Assembly: GCA_051873875.1 (NCBI GenBank)
Contig: JBJEFI010000133.1
Coordinates: forward strand, 1 to 5,992
DNA length: 5,992 nucleotides
Reading direction: 5' to 3'
DNA from: JBJEFI01 sp051873875
GTDB taxonomy: Bacteria; Bacillota; Bacilli; Bacillales; Bacillaceae_G
The notes under the pieces were generated by a model that ran no database searches, had not been told where the DNA came from, and worked only from the letters and a program-made list of their open reading frames with translations. The position numbers and the translations under genes were made by a program. Shown piece after piece: positions 1 to 5,599 of the stretch (positions within the stretch are counted from its first letter, which is position 1; every line of letters begins with the position of its first letter).

Positions 1-786
1 TTATTGGACTACATATCCCCCATCGATGACATTTGCTTGACCGGTAATCCCCTTTGCATAGTCACTGGCAAGAAACACCATATAATTTGCAATTTCTTCA
101 ACGGTTAGTAATCTTTTTTGCGGAACGAGAGGATAAATAACGTCTTCTAGTACACGTTCAAGTGGCACATTTCTCGTTTTTGCCAAATCAACTAATTGAT
201 TGCGAACCAATGGCGTATCCACATAGCCTGGACAAATGGCATTTACAGTAATGCCATGAGCCGCCCCCTCTAAAGCCGCTACTTTTGTCAAGCCGATAAC
301 CCCATGTTTAGCCGAATTATAAGCCGCTTTCCCTGCAAAACCAACTAAACCATTAATGGATGCCATATTGATAATTCGACCATACTTTTGCTGTTTCATA
401 ATTGGAAAGGCATGCTTAATGCTAATAAAAGGAGCCGTTAACATTACTTTAATTAATAACTCAAACTTCTCAGTTGGAAAAGATTCAATATCAGCAACAT
501 GCTGCAGGCCTGCATTATTAACCAAAATATGTAGTGCCCCATAACGAGCCATTACTTGTTCGAATGTAGAAATAATTTGTTCTTCCTTCGTCACATCACA
601 TAAAAGGACGAAACAATCCAATCCTTCTTGATGAAATTGTTGCTGCGCCTTTATTAACGCTTCTTCATTCACATCTGTTAAAATAACGTTTGCCCCTTGT
701 TTGGCAAATGTTTTCCCAGTTTCATAGCCAATTCCACTAGCAGCCCCTGTAATAAGAGCTACTTTTCCAGTTAACATATTCTCCAT
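1..786 (-). CDS. bdhA: NAD-dependent D-3-hydroxybutyrate dehydrogenase (short-chain dehydrogenase/reductase)
   Basis: The cytoplasmic enzyme interconverts D-3-hydroxybutyrate and acetoacetate with NAD(H). The 261-residue product has the classical SDR layout: cofactor glycine motif TGAASGIG (13-20), Asp38 at the end of strand 2 (favours NAD over NADP), NNAG (90-93), and the catalytic set Ser143, Tyr156 and Lys160 (YNSAK). Gln95, Lys153 and Gln197 fall where the Pseudomonas fragi enzyme has its substrate-binding Gln94, Lys152 and Gln196, which supports this subfamily over a generic SDR. Two pocket positions differ: Asn145 replaces His144 and Tyr188 replaces Trp187. The start at 786 is chosen because AGGGGG (793-798) lies 6 nt upstream. 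An in-frame ATG at 816 would add ten residues but has no ribosome binding site. The stop codon is the first three bases of the window, so the gene is complete, but any downstream partner is out of view. The preceding gene ends at a terminator, so bdhA probably has its own promoter. Confidence 0.9.
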   Translation of the reverse strand: MENMLTGKVALITGAASGIGYETGKTFAKQGANVILTDVNEEALIKAQQQFHQEGLDCFVLLCDVTKEEQIISTFEQVMARYGALHILVNNAGLQHVADIESFPTEKFELLIKVMLTAPFISIKHAFPIMKQQKYGRIINMASINGLVGFAGKAAYNSAKHGVIGLTKVAALEGAAHGITVNAICPGYVDTPLVRNQLVDLAKTRNVPLERVLEDVIYPLVPQKRLLTVEEIANYMVFLASDYAKGITGQANVIDGGYVVQ

Positions 787-934
787 CGCTATCCCCCTAT
801 TGAAATTAGAATGCATCTATTCAATCATACATACGAATTGCTTTTACCGTAATTGTCTAATGAATTAATACTTAATATAGTTGGATTTCTGTAAATCTAC
901 TTAAAATCCTTTTCTTATTTGCACAAAATTAAAT
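787..934. other. bdhA upstream region
   Basis: This is the 148-bp gap between the bdhA start and the terminator of the preceding gene. It should hold the bdhA promoter, but no clean sigma-A promoter stands out. The best minus-strand pieces are TTTACA (complement of 890-895) and weak A/T-rich -10 candidates at poor spacing. I looked for a sigma-54 -24/-12 element (GG and GC pairs), because bdhA-type genes in some Bacillus are reported to be SigL-dependent, and found none. A small inverted repeat, GATTT-ctgt-AAATC, lies at 884-897 and could be an operator or chance. Confidence 0.4.
793..798 (-). promoter_or_regulatory. Ribosome binding site deciding the bdhA start
   Basis: The minus strand reads AGGGGG, 6 nt before the ATG at 784-786. 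The alternative in-frame ATG at 814-816 is preceded only by an A/T-rich stretch with no purine-rich site. This favours the 261-residue protein over a 271-residue version. Confidence 0.75.
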
Positions 935-964
935 AAAAAAGAGAATGACTAGCTCGTCATTCTC
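935..964 (-). terminator. Rho-independent terminator of the substrate-binding lipoprotein gene
   Basis: There is a perfect 9-bp stem: GAGAATGAC at 941-949 pairs with GTCATTCTC at 956-964 around a 6-nt loop. Read on the minus strand it is followed directly by six T residues (complement of 935-940) and then ATTT. It begins 7 nt after the TAG stop at 972-974. There is no T-tract on the plus-strand side, so it acts leftwards only. Confidence 0.9.
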
Positions 965-971
965 CCACTAT

Positions 972-2153
972 CTATTGACTAATTTCCTCTACTATCTGTC
1001 CAGGATATTTCGTTTCGGTAAATTGATAAATAAATATTTTAGCAAATTTATTATCACCTTTCTCATCAAATCCAACTTTCGTTACAATTCCCTGATAATC
1101 TTGAACAGAGCGGACGGCATCACGAATTTTTTCCTTACTTGGCAACTTATTATCATTTTCTTTAATTGCCTTCTTGATTCCTTCTAAAAGTGCACCTGCT
1201 GCGTCATATCCATATCCAGATGCGCCCTCAATACGTTTATTGAATTTTTGTTTATATGTTTCGGCGAACTTGTTTCCCTCTTCCGTTTTCGTTACGTCCC
1301 CAGAAACTGCACTATAATATGTATTTTTGACTGCATTTCCAGCAATTTGAACTAAGGAAGAAGAGTCCAAACCATCTCCGCCTAAAAACGGTGTATCTAT
1401 TCCTTTTCCTCGAAGTTGCTTTAATAATAGCCCTGCTTCACTATACATGCCACCAAAATAAATGACATCAGGCTTTTTAGCTGCAATTTTACTGACGACT
1501 GCGTTAAAATCTTTTTCTCCTACAACAATGCTTTCATGCCCTACTACTTTGATTTTATTGGCTATACTTGCCTTCTCAAATGCTTTTGTCAATCCGACAC
1601 CATAGGCTGTTTTATCATCTATAATAAAAACACTTTTCACATTTAATTTATTTTTTACAAATTGTAAGCCGGCTGGTCCTTGAAAATCATCACGAGCCAC
1701 GACACGATTTACCGTCTTCAATCGACGATCTGTAATTTCGGGTGCTGTATTAGAAGGTGACACCATCGAGATAGCATTTTTCTCATAAATTTCAGATGAC
1801 GGAATAGCCACTCCCGAATTCATATGTCCAACGATGCCATACACTTCTTTATCTCCCACTAAAATTTGTGCATTAGCTACCCCTTTTTTCGGATCCGCTT
1901 GGTCATCATATGGTTGTAATACCACTTTATACCCCAATTGTTCAAATGTGTTTTGTTGTTCCTCAATTTTTAATTGTACTCCTAGCTTTATTGCCTCCCC
2001 TAATGTAGCTGCCCCACCTGATAATGGCGTTTGTGTAGCAATTTTAATCGTCTTTAATCCATTCTCTTTCTTATTACTTGTTGTACTACTGCATCCTGCT
2101 AATATAACTAAAGTAATCAAAATAATAGCTATTCTCTTTATTTCTCTTAACAT
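972..2153 (-). CDS. Branched-chain amino acid-type ABC transporter substrate-binding lipoprotein (LivJ/LivK family)
   Basis: This is a 393-residue extracytoplasmic solute receptor. It has a lipoprotein signal peptide (Arg/Lys-rich start, hydrophobic 8-18, lipobox LAGC with Cys21 as the lipidated residue), so the mature protein is anchored on the outer face of the membrane. The rest is a type I periplasmic-binding fold like E. coli LivJ/LivK. Landmarks are TPLSGG (42-47), GHMNSG (109-114), SPSNTAPE (132-139, matching the ligand-binding SPxxTxPE stretch of LivJ/K), YGYDAA (314-319) and YQGIVTKVGFDEKGD (353-367). Length is normal for the family. The start has a G-rich site (AAGGGGTGGGAG) just upstream. 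No permease or ATPase gene adjoins it, and it is closed by its own terminator, so it is an orphan receptor. Ligand identity (Leu/Ile/Val, another amino acid or an amide) cannot be read from sequence. Confidence 0.88.
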   Translation of the reverse strand: MLREIKRIAIILITLVILAGCSSTTSNKKENGLKTIKIATQTPLSGGAATLGEAIKLGVQLKIEEQQNTFEQLGYKVVLQPYDDQADPKKGVANAQILVGDKEVYGIVGHMNSGVAIPSSEIYEKNAISMVSPSNTAPEITDRRLKTVNRVVARDDFQGPAGLQFVKNKLNVKSVFIIDDKTAYGVGLTKAFEKASIANKIKVVGHESIVVGEKDFNAVVSKIAAKKPDVIYFGGMYSEAGLLLKQLRGKGIDTPFLGGDGLDSSSLVQIAGNAVKNTYYSAVSGDVTKTEEGNKFAETYKQKFNKRIEGASGYGYDAAGALLEGIKKAIKENDNKLPSKEKIRDAVRSVQDYQGIVTKVGFDEKGDNKFAKIFIYQFTETKYPGQIVEEISQ

Positions 2154-2218
2154 ACTCCCACCCCTTTTTATATCATATTATTCTTATTATTTTACTTGGT
2201 TATAAGAATTTAATATTG

Positions 2219-2247
2219 ATTATATCTGTTTTATTTTTATCATTCTA
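2219..2247 (-). promoter_or_regulatory. Candidate sigma-A promoter of the substrate-binding protein gene
   Basis: The minus strand has a perfect -10 TATAAT (complement of 2219-2224) with TAGAAT (complement of 2242-2247, 3 of 6 matches to TTGACA) exactly 17 bp upstream. Transcription would start near 2212 and give a leader of about 60 nt. The -10 is convincing, the -35 weak. Two TCGA tetramers 10 bp apart (2258-2261 and 2268-2271) sit just upstream of the -35 and could be part of an operator. Confidence 0.5.
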
Positions 2248-2284
2248 CAATTTTCATTCGATTCTTTTCGACACTTCTACTAAC

Positions 2285-2313
2285 AAAAAAGAGAATGACA
2301 AAATGCCATTCTC
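2285..2313 (-). terminator. Rho-independent terminator of the hsp20 gene
   Basis: The stem GAGAATG (2291-2297) pairs with CATTCTC (2307-2313) around a 9-nt loop. On the minus strand it is followed by six T residues (complement of 2285-2290). It begins 22 nt after the TAA stop at 2336-2338. The left arm and its A-tract are identical over 15 nt to those of the terminator at 935-964. Confidence 0.87.
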
Positions 2314-2335
2314 TACTTCTATTTATTAAAATTAA

Positions 2336-2779
2336 TTACTCTATTTCAATTTTATTTTTTGGTGGTGCTATTTCTACTTTTGGAACAACAATTTTTAAAA
2401 CACCATCTTCTAATTTTGCTTTAATTGCTTCATGATTCATATTTGGAAGCTGAATGCTCCGTTGCATAGAAGACATATGACGTTCACGATGTACGTAATT
2501 ATCTTTTTCATCGTTCACTTCTTCTTCATGTTTTACGTTAATCGTAAGAATATCTTGTCCATAATCAAGTTGAATATCTTCTTTTTTCACTCCAGGCATC
2601 TCTGCTTCAATTAAATATGCATCGTCATTTTCTTTTACGTCCACTTTAAATGTATCATTCATTAATGGGCGCATCCGATCTCCGAAGAAATTATCCATCA
2701 CATTAAACATCTCCATGAACGGATCATTAGTACGTTGAGTTGTAATCGTACGACGGTTGAAAGGTGTAATACCAAACAT
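2336..2779 (-). CDS. Hsp20/alpha-crystallin family small heat-shock protein
   Basis: This 147-residue ATP-independent holdase chaperone should bind unfolding proteins in the cytoplasm as a large oligomer. It has a short Phe/Met/Asn-rich N-terminal arm (about 1-42), an alpha-crystallin domain (about 43-135) beginning with FKVDVKE, MPGVKKEDI (61-69), and the family signature A-x4-GVL as Ala121 to Leu128. The C-terminal IxI anchor is Ile144-Glu-Ile146, which docks into a neighbouring subunit. The overall pattern resembles Clostridium Hsp18-type proteins. The start is well set: AAGGAGG (complement of 2787-2793) lies 7 nt upstream of the ATG. A promoter and a near-perfect CIRCE operator precede it, implying HrcA repression and heat induction. 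A terminator follows, so it can form a single-gene unit, though read-through from the cytochrome gene upstream is possible because no terminator separates them. Confidence 0.95.
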   Translation of the reverse strand: MFGITPFNRRTITTQRTNDPFMEMFNVMDNFFGDRMRPLMNDTFKVDVKENDDAYLIEAEMPGVKKEDIQLDYGQDILTINVKHEEEVNDEKDNYVHRERHMSSMQRSIQLPNMNHEAIKAKLEDGVLKIVVPKVEIAPPKNKIEIE

Positions 2780-2812
2780 AAAAATTCCTCCTTCAAATCA
2801 TTTATTATATCA

Positions 2813-2839
2813 TTAGCAATCAATAGAAGAGAGTGCTAA
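2813..2839 (-). promoter_or_regulatory. CIRCE operator (HrcA binding site) upstream of hsp20
   Basis: CIRCE is TTAGCACTC-N9-GAGTGCTAA. Read on the minus strand, this site has TTAGCACTC (complement of 2831-2839, perfect), exactly 9 spacer bases, then GATTGCTAA (complement of 2813-2821, one mismatch: T for G at the third base). It therefore matches 17 of 18 arm positions at the correct spacing. It lies 14 nt downstream of the -10 box at 2854-2859 and 33 nt upstream of the hsp20 ATG, the usual position near the transcription start. HrcA binding is inferred, since no hrcA gene is in view. Confidence 0.92.
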
Positions 2840-2853
2840 ATGACTACTTTTTT

Positions 2854-2883
2854 ATTATACTACTATTTCAAATATTAAATCAA
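2854..2883 (-). promoter_or_regulatory. Sigma-A-type promoter of hsp20
   Basis: The minus strand has TTGATT (complement of 2878-2883, 4 of 6 matches) and TATAAT (complement of 2854-2859, perfect) separated by 18 bp. Predicted initiation is about 7 nt further on, placing CIRCE in the first part of the transcript. A second TATAAT with an extended TGn element occurs at the complement of 2804-2812, just downstream of CIRCE. If used, its RNA polymerase footprint would overlap the operator and the leader would be only about 20 nt. Confidence 0.68.
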
Positions 2884-2922
2884 ATAACGATTGCTATTTT
2901 CACAATTTTTTCACAAATCCTC

Positions 2923-3390
2923 CTAATGTATTGTCACTTTTTTTGAGAAACCCATTTTCTTTACGGTTCGCTTAATCCATGTCCAATGCATAAAGGTATG
3001 AATAACAATGATTAGAAAGGCTATACGACCTGCAAACGCATGGATAGTCGTCCAATTGTCACCTACAAAAAGGTATCCTTTTATTCCTATTAATGGCATG
3101 ATAACCTCGGAAATAAGAAGACCACTTCCCATAAATACAACGGCTATAGCAAGTAAGAACATTGCTAATACATAAGATAGTTTTACTTTCCAACGTAATT
3201 TGCTTAGAAATTTTTTAGTTATAGCAATAAACCAATGCCAGTTTATACCGATGTGGATAAACATAAGTATTCCGATGATAAGCCCAGCAAGTTCATGAAT
3301 AGCCAAACCAGTTGCACGAGTATTAAACATACATAGAAATCCTACTATCATAACAAGATCAAATATGATTTTTTGTACACTTTTGTTCAT
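2923..3390 (-). CDS. Four-helix membrane protein, probable di-heme b-type cytochrome (DUF4405-like)
   Basis: The product is 155 residues, almost all membrane. Predicted helices are about 8-28, 30-53, 71-95 and 117-138. Helix 2 has His32 and His46, and helix 4 has His117 and His131. Both pairs are exactly 14 apart, the spacing of the bis-His heme ligands in cytochrome b. The two helices also share I-H-x-x-A-G and W-x-W at the same offsets, suggesting an internal duplication. Lys/Arg-rich segments (59-70 and 140-151) put both termini and the 2-3 loop in the cytoplasm, so helices 2 and 4 run parallel and could hold two stacked hemes (32/117 outer, 46/131 inner). I infer membrane electron transfer; family assignment is from memory of DUF4405/cytochrome b561-like proteins. 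The start at 3390 is set by AAGGAGG 8 nt upstream. It begins 39 bp after the flavoenzyme stop, so the two genes are probably co-transcribed. No terminator follows. Confidence 0.8.
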   Translation of the reverse strand: MNKSVQKIIFDLVMIVGFLCMFNTRATGLAIHELAGLIIGILMFIHIGINWHWFIAITKKFLSKLRWKVKLSYVLAMFLLAIAVVFMGSGLLISEVIMPLIGIKGYLFVGDNWTTIHAFAGRIAFLIIVIHTFMHWTWIKRTVKKMGFSKKVTIH

Positions 3391-3398
3391 CTTGCTCC

Positions 3399-3405
3399 CC
3401 TCCTT
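3399..3405 (-). promoter_or_regulatory. Ribosome binding site deciding the cytochrome start
   Basis: The minus strand reads AAGGAGG, 8 nt before the ATG at 3388-3390. The in-frame ATG at 3409-3411 would place this site inside the coding region and has only an A/T-rich sequence before it. The shorter 155-residue protein is therefore preferred. Confidence 0.8.
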
Positions 3406-3429
3406 TTTCATAACTATCTATATAACACA

Positions 3430-5334
3430 TTAAATGGTTGAACCAACAAGAAACCCTTCTTCTGTTGCATGAAGGATATTTCTTACTTCCTTTGCATCTC
3501 CAATAGTGTACACTTTATCATAAGCATCTTTTAATTCTTCTACTATTTGATTATTTGGTTCATAACCAGTGGCAACGACAACTGTATCGGCTACGATAAG
3601 TTCTTCATCCTTTAGTAAGACACCTTCCTTATTAATACAGTCAACAATTGCCTCTGTATGTATATTTACATGATAGGTAGCCAAGGTTTTCATTACATGT
3701 TCTTTATATGTTACTCCAATACCTTTAGCGATTGAGTCTGTAGCTTCAATAATATGTACTTGTTTTCCTTTAGAAGCCAAGTATTTAGCTGTCTCTATTC
3801 CAACTAATCCCCCACCTATAATTGCCACTTTATTACCTGTATCATCTTTTTGAAGTACCTTTTCTGCCAATACAACATGATCCATTTCAATTCCCTTTAT
3901 CTTTGGTAATGTCTGATGTGCTCCTGTTGCGACAATCACTATATCTGGCAAGAACATTTGAATATCATTAGCTGTTTGAACATCTTTTCGAACAAATTGA
4001 ATACCTAATTTTATAAATTGGTTGTATAAATAATCACGGTAAAATAAAAATGTATCTTGCTCTGGTGGCGTAGCTAATAATTTTAATTTGCTACCAATTC
4101 GACTGAATTTATCAACAACCACTACTTTATGTCCTCTTATTTGCGCTACCCTAGCCGCTTCTAATCCAGCAGGACCTGCCCCTATTACAACTACTTTCTT
4201 CTTTTTTTCCGCTTTTTCTATTTGACGTAATTGTTCAAATCCTGCCCTTGCATTGACTAAACATGCTACCTTTTTCCCAATTAATACATTATCAATACAA
4301 CCTTGATTGCAGGCCACACAATAGCGAATTTCTTTTTGACGATTCTCTTTTATTTTTCTCACCATCTGTTCATCGGCAATGAGTCCTCGACCAATGGCAA
4401 CCATATCTGCTATATTATCTTCTAACGTTGCTTCTATTAAATTAGCACTGTTTAATCTTCCAGCTACAATGACTGGAACATCTACAATTTTCTTTATTTC
4501 TTCGCTCATTGGAATTAGAAAACCTTGTTCAATAAACATTGGCTGTATCGTATATTCCACACTATCATAACTACCCGCTGTTAAACTAATTGCCTGTGCT
4601 CCATTTTTTACAGCTTCTTGACAAATAACTTTCACTTCATCAAGTTGTAATCCATCATCCAAAAATTCATTCGCACTAATTCGAATTGTTACAGGCACAC
4701 GTTCTCCTACCTCTGTAATAATTCCCTTTAATACTTGAATTGGATATTTCATACGATTCTCAAGAGAGCCACCAAATTCATCTTGACGCTTATTACTATG
4801 TGGAGATAAAAAACTATGTAATAAATAACCATGAGCAAAGTGGACTTCAATTAAATCGAAATTAGCCTCTATACAACGCCGTGCTGCATCCACAAACTTT
4901 TTCTTTACTACTTCCATATCTTCAACTGTCATTTCACGCGGATTATTGTTCAACAGTGAGCAAGGAATTGCACTAGGAGCAATTGGTTGAATTCCTGTTA
5001 CATCTTCTGTCGCTTGACGACCAGCATGATAAATTTGAGCCCCAATTTTTCCACCAGCTTTATGAACAGCTTCTGTTAGCTTTGTAAGCCCAGGAATATA
5101 TGTATCATCATATATGCTTAACTGTGTTGGTAATCCTCGCCCTTCCTCTGATATCCCAATGGAACCAGTCATGACAATTCCAACCTCATTTTCTACCCTT
5201 TCAACGAAAAACTGAATTAGCTGATTACTTACTTTTCCTCCTAAATTAGCTAATCCATTTTCCATTGGCGCCATCATAAACCGATTTTTTACTTCCAACT
5301 TTCCAATTTTGATTGGCGTAAACGCTTTTCTCAT
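3430..5334 (-). CDS. FMN/[4Fe-4S]/FAD oxidoreductase of the 2,4-dienoyl-CoA reductase/enoate reductase type (Old Yellow Enzyme family)
   Basis: This is a 634-residue soluble flavoprotein with no signal peptide. Residues 1-330 form the Old Yellow Enzyme TIM barrel. Gln100 and Arg218 fit FMN contacts, VHFAHGY (164-170) places His165 and His168 at the substrate-anion site and Tyr170 at the proton-donor position, and GRG (315-317) fits the FMN phosphate. Cys339, Cys342, Cys346 and Cys358 (C-x2-C-x3-C-x11-C) match the [4Fe-4S] ligands of E. coli FadH. The rest is a two-dinucleotide-fold reductase: FAD motif GAGPAG (385-390), pyridine nucleotide motif GGGLVG (507-512) with Glu530 closing the strand (favours NADH), ATG (469-471, 588-590) and IGDA (611-614). 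Relatives include enoate reductase, BaiCD/BaiH and FadH, so it likely reduces an activated C=C bond; the substrate is unknown. Length is slightly below FadH, with nothing missing. AGGGGG lies 7 nt upstream of the ATG. The cytochrome gene follows 39 bp downstream. Confidence 0.9.
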   Translation of the reverse strand: MRKAFTPIKIGKLEVKNRFMMAPMENGLANLGGKVSNQLIQFFVERVENEVGIVMTGSIGISEEGRGLPTQLSIYDDTYIPGLTKLTEAVHKAGGKIGAQIYHAGRQATEDVTGIQPIAPSAIPCSLLNNNPREMTVEDMEVVKKKFVDAARRCIEANFDLIEVHFAHGYLLHSFLSPHSNKRQDEFGGSLENRMKYPIQVLKGIITEVGERVPVTIRISANEFLDDGLQLDEVKVICQEAVKNGAQAISLTAGSYDSVEYTIQPMFIEQGFLIPMSEEIKKIVDVPVIVAGRLNSANLIEATLEDNIADMVAIGRGLIADEQMVRKIKENRQKEIRYCVACNQGCIDNVLIGKKVACLVNARAGFEQLRQIEKAEKKKKVVVIGAGPAGLEAARVAQIRGHKVVVVDKFSRIGSKLKLLATPPEQDTFLFYRDYLYNQFIKLGIQFVRKDVQTANDIQMFLPDIVIVATGAHQTLPKIKGIEMDHVVLAEKVLQKDDTGNKVAIIGGGLVGIETAKYLASKGKQVHIIEATDSIAKGIGVTYKEHVMKTLATYHVNIHTEAIVDCINKEGVLLKDEELIVADTVVVATGYEPNNQIVEELKDAYDKVYTIGDAKEVRNILHATEEGFLVGSTI

Positions 5335-5375
5335 CCTTGTTCCCCCTACGAGAAATCTTTTTTCGAAAATTTACA

Positions 5376-5416
5376 ACTATTATAATAGTATCAAAACTTT
5401 TACAAAATAGACAACT
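5376..5416 (-). promoter_or_regulatory. Candidate promoter region of the flavoenzyme-cytochrome operon
   Basis: Two overlapping readings exist on the minus strand. One is TTGTCT (complement of 5411-5416) with TACTAT 18 bp downstream. The other is a perfect TATAAT (complement of 5379-5384) with no good -35. The TATAAT lies inside a 14-bp perfect palindrome, ACTATTATAATAGT (5376-5389), which also reads TATAAT on the plus strand. The palindrome could be an operator or simply an A/T-rich coincidence. Confidence 0.4.
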
Positions 5417-5584
5417 CTTTTGATAAATTGCCAATAAAATACATTACATTAAATGCCAACACTTTCTTATTGCTATATTTATTTTATTAAAACAATAACT
5501 TTATTTATGTAAATAACGAGGATAATTATTATATTTTTCTGATTATTACTGATAAGATAATAGATAGTGCTTACAAATAATAGC

Positions 5585-5590
5585 AAGGAG
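5585..5590 (+). promoter_or_regulatory. Ribosome binding site for the TTG-started small gene
   Basis: AAGGAG, continuing TG, ends 9 nt before the TTG at 5600-5602. An in-frame TAG at 5597-5599 sits immediately before that TTG, so no longer start is possible. This site is the main reason to believe the small gene. Confidence 0.65.
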
Positions 5591-5599
5591 TGACTGTAG

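Noticed and set aside
787..816. N-terminal extension of bdhA to an ATG at 816
   Set aside because: There is no ribosome binding site before 816, whereas AGGGGG is well placed before the ATG at 786, and SDR proteins normally begin a few residues before the first strand.
787..934. Sigma-54 promoter for bdhA
   Set aside because: Some Bacillus 3-hydroxybutyrate dehydrogenase genes are reported to be SigL-dependent, but no GG-N10-GC element with the right context is present on the minus strand here.
945..1187. Plus-strand reading frame of about 80 residues
   Set aside because: It lies opposite the well-supported lipoprotein gene and its terminator, has no ribosome binding site, and its composition is that of an antisense shadow.
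1834..2205. Plus-strand reading frame of about 123 residues
   Set aside because: It is antisense to the signal peptide and N-terminal domain of the lipoprotein, with no ribosome binding site and no recognisable protein features.
2903..2924. AGGAGG overlapping the cytochrome stop, followed by a GTG codon
   Set aside because: The reading frame is only GTG-AAA-AAA-TTG-TGA and the spacing to GTG is 4 nt. It is too short to call a gene and may be a chance match or a decayed start.
3391..3411. Seven-residue extension of the cytochrome gene to an ATG at 3411
   Set aside because: The AAGGAGG that should serve as ribosome binding site would be inside the coding sequence, and the sequence before 3411 is A/T-rich with no such site.
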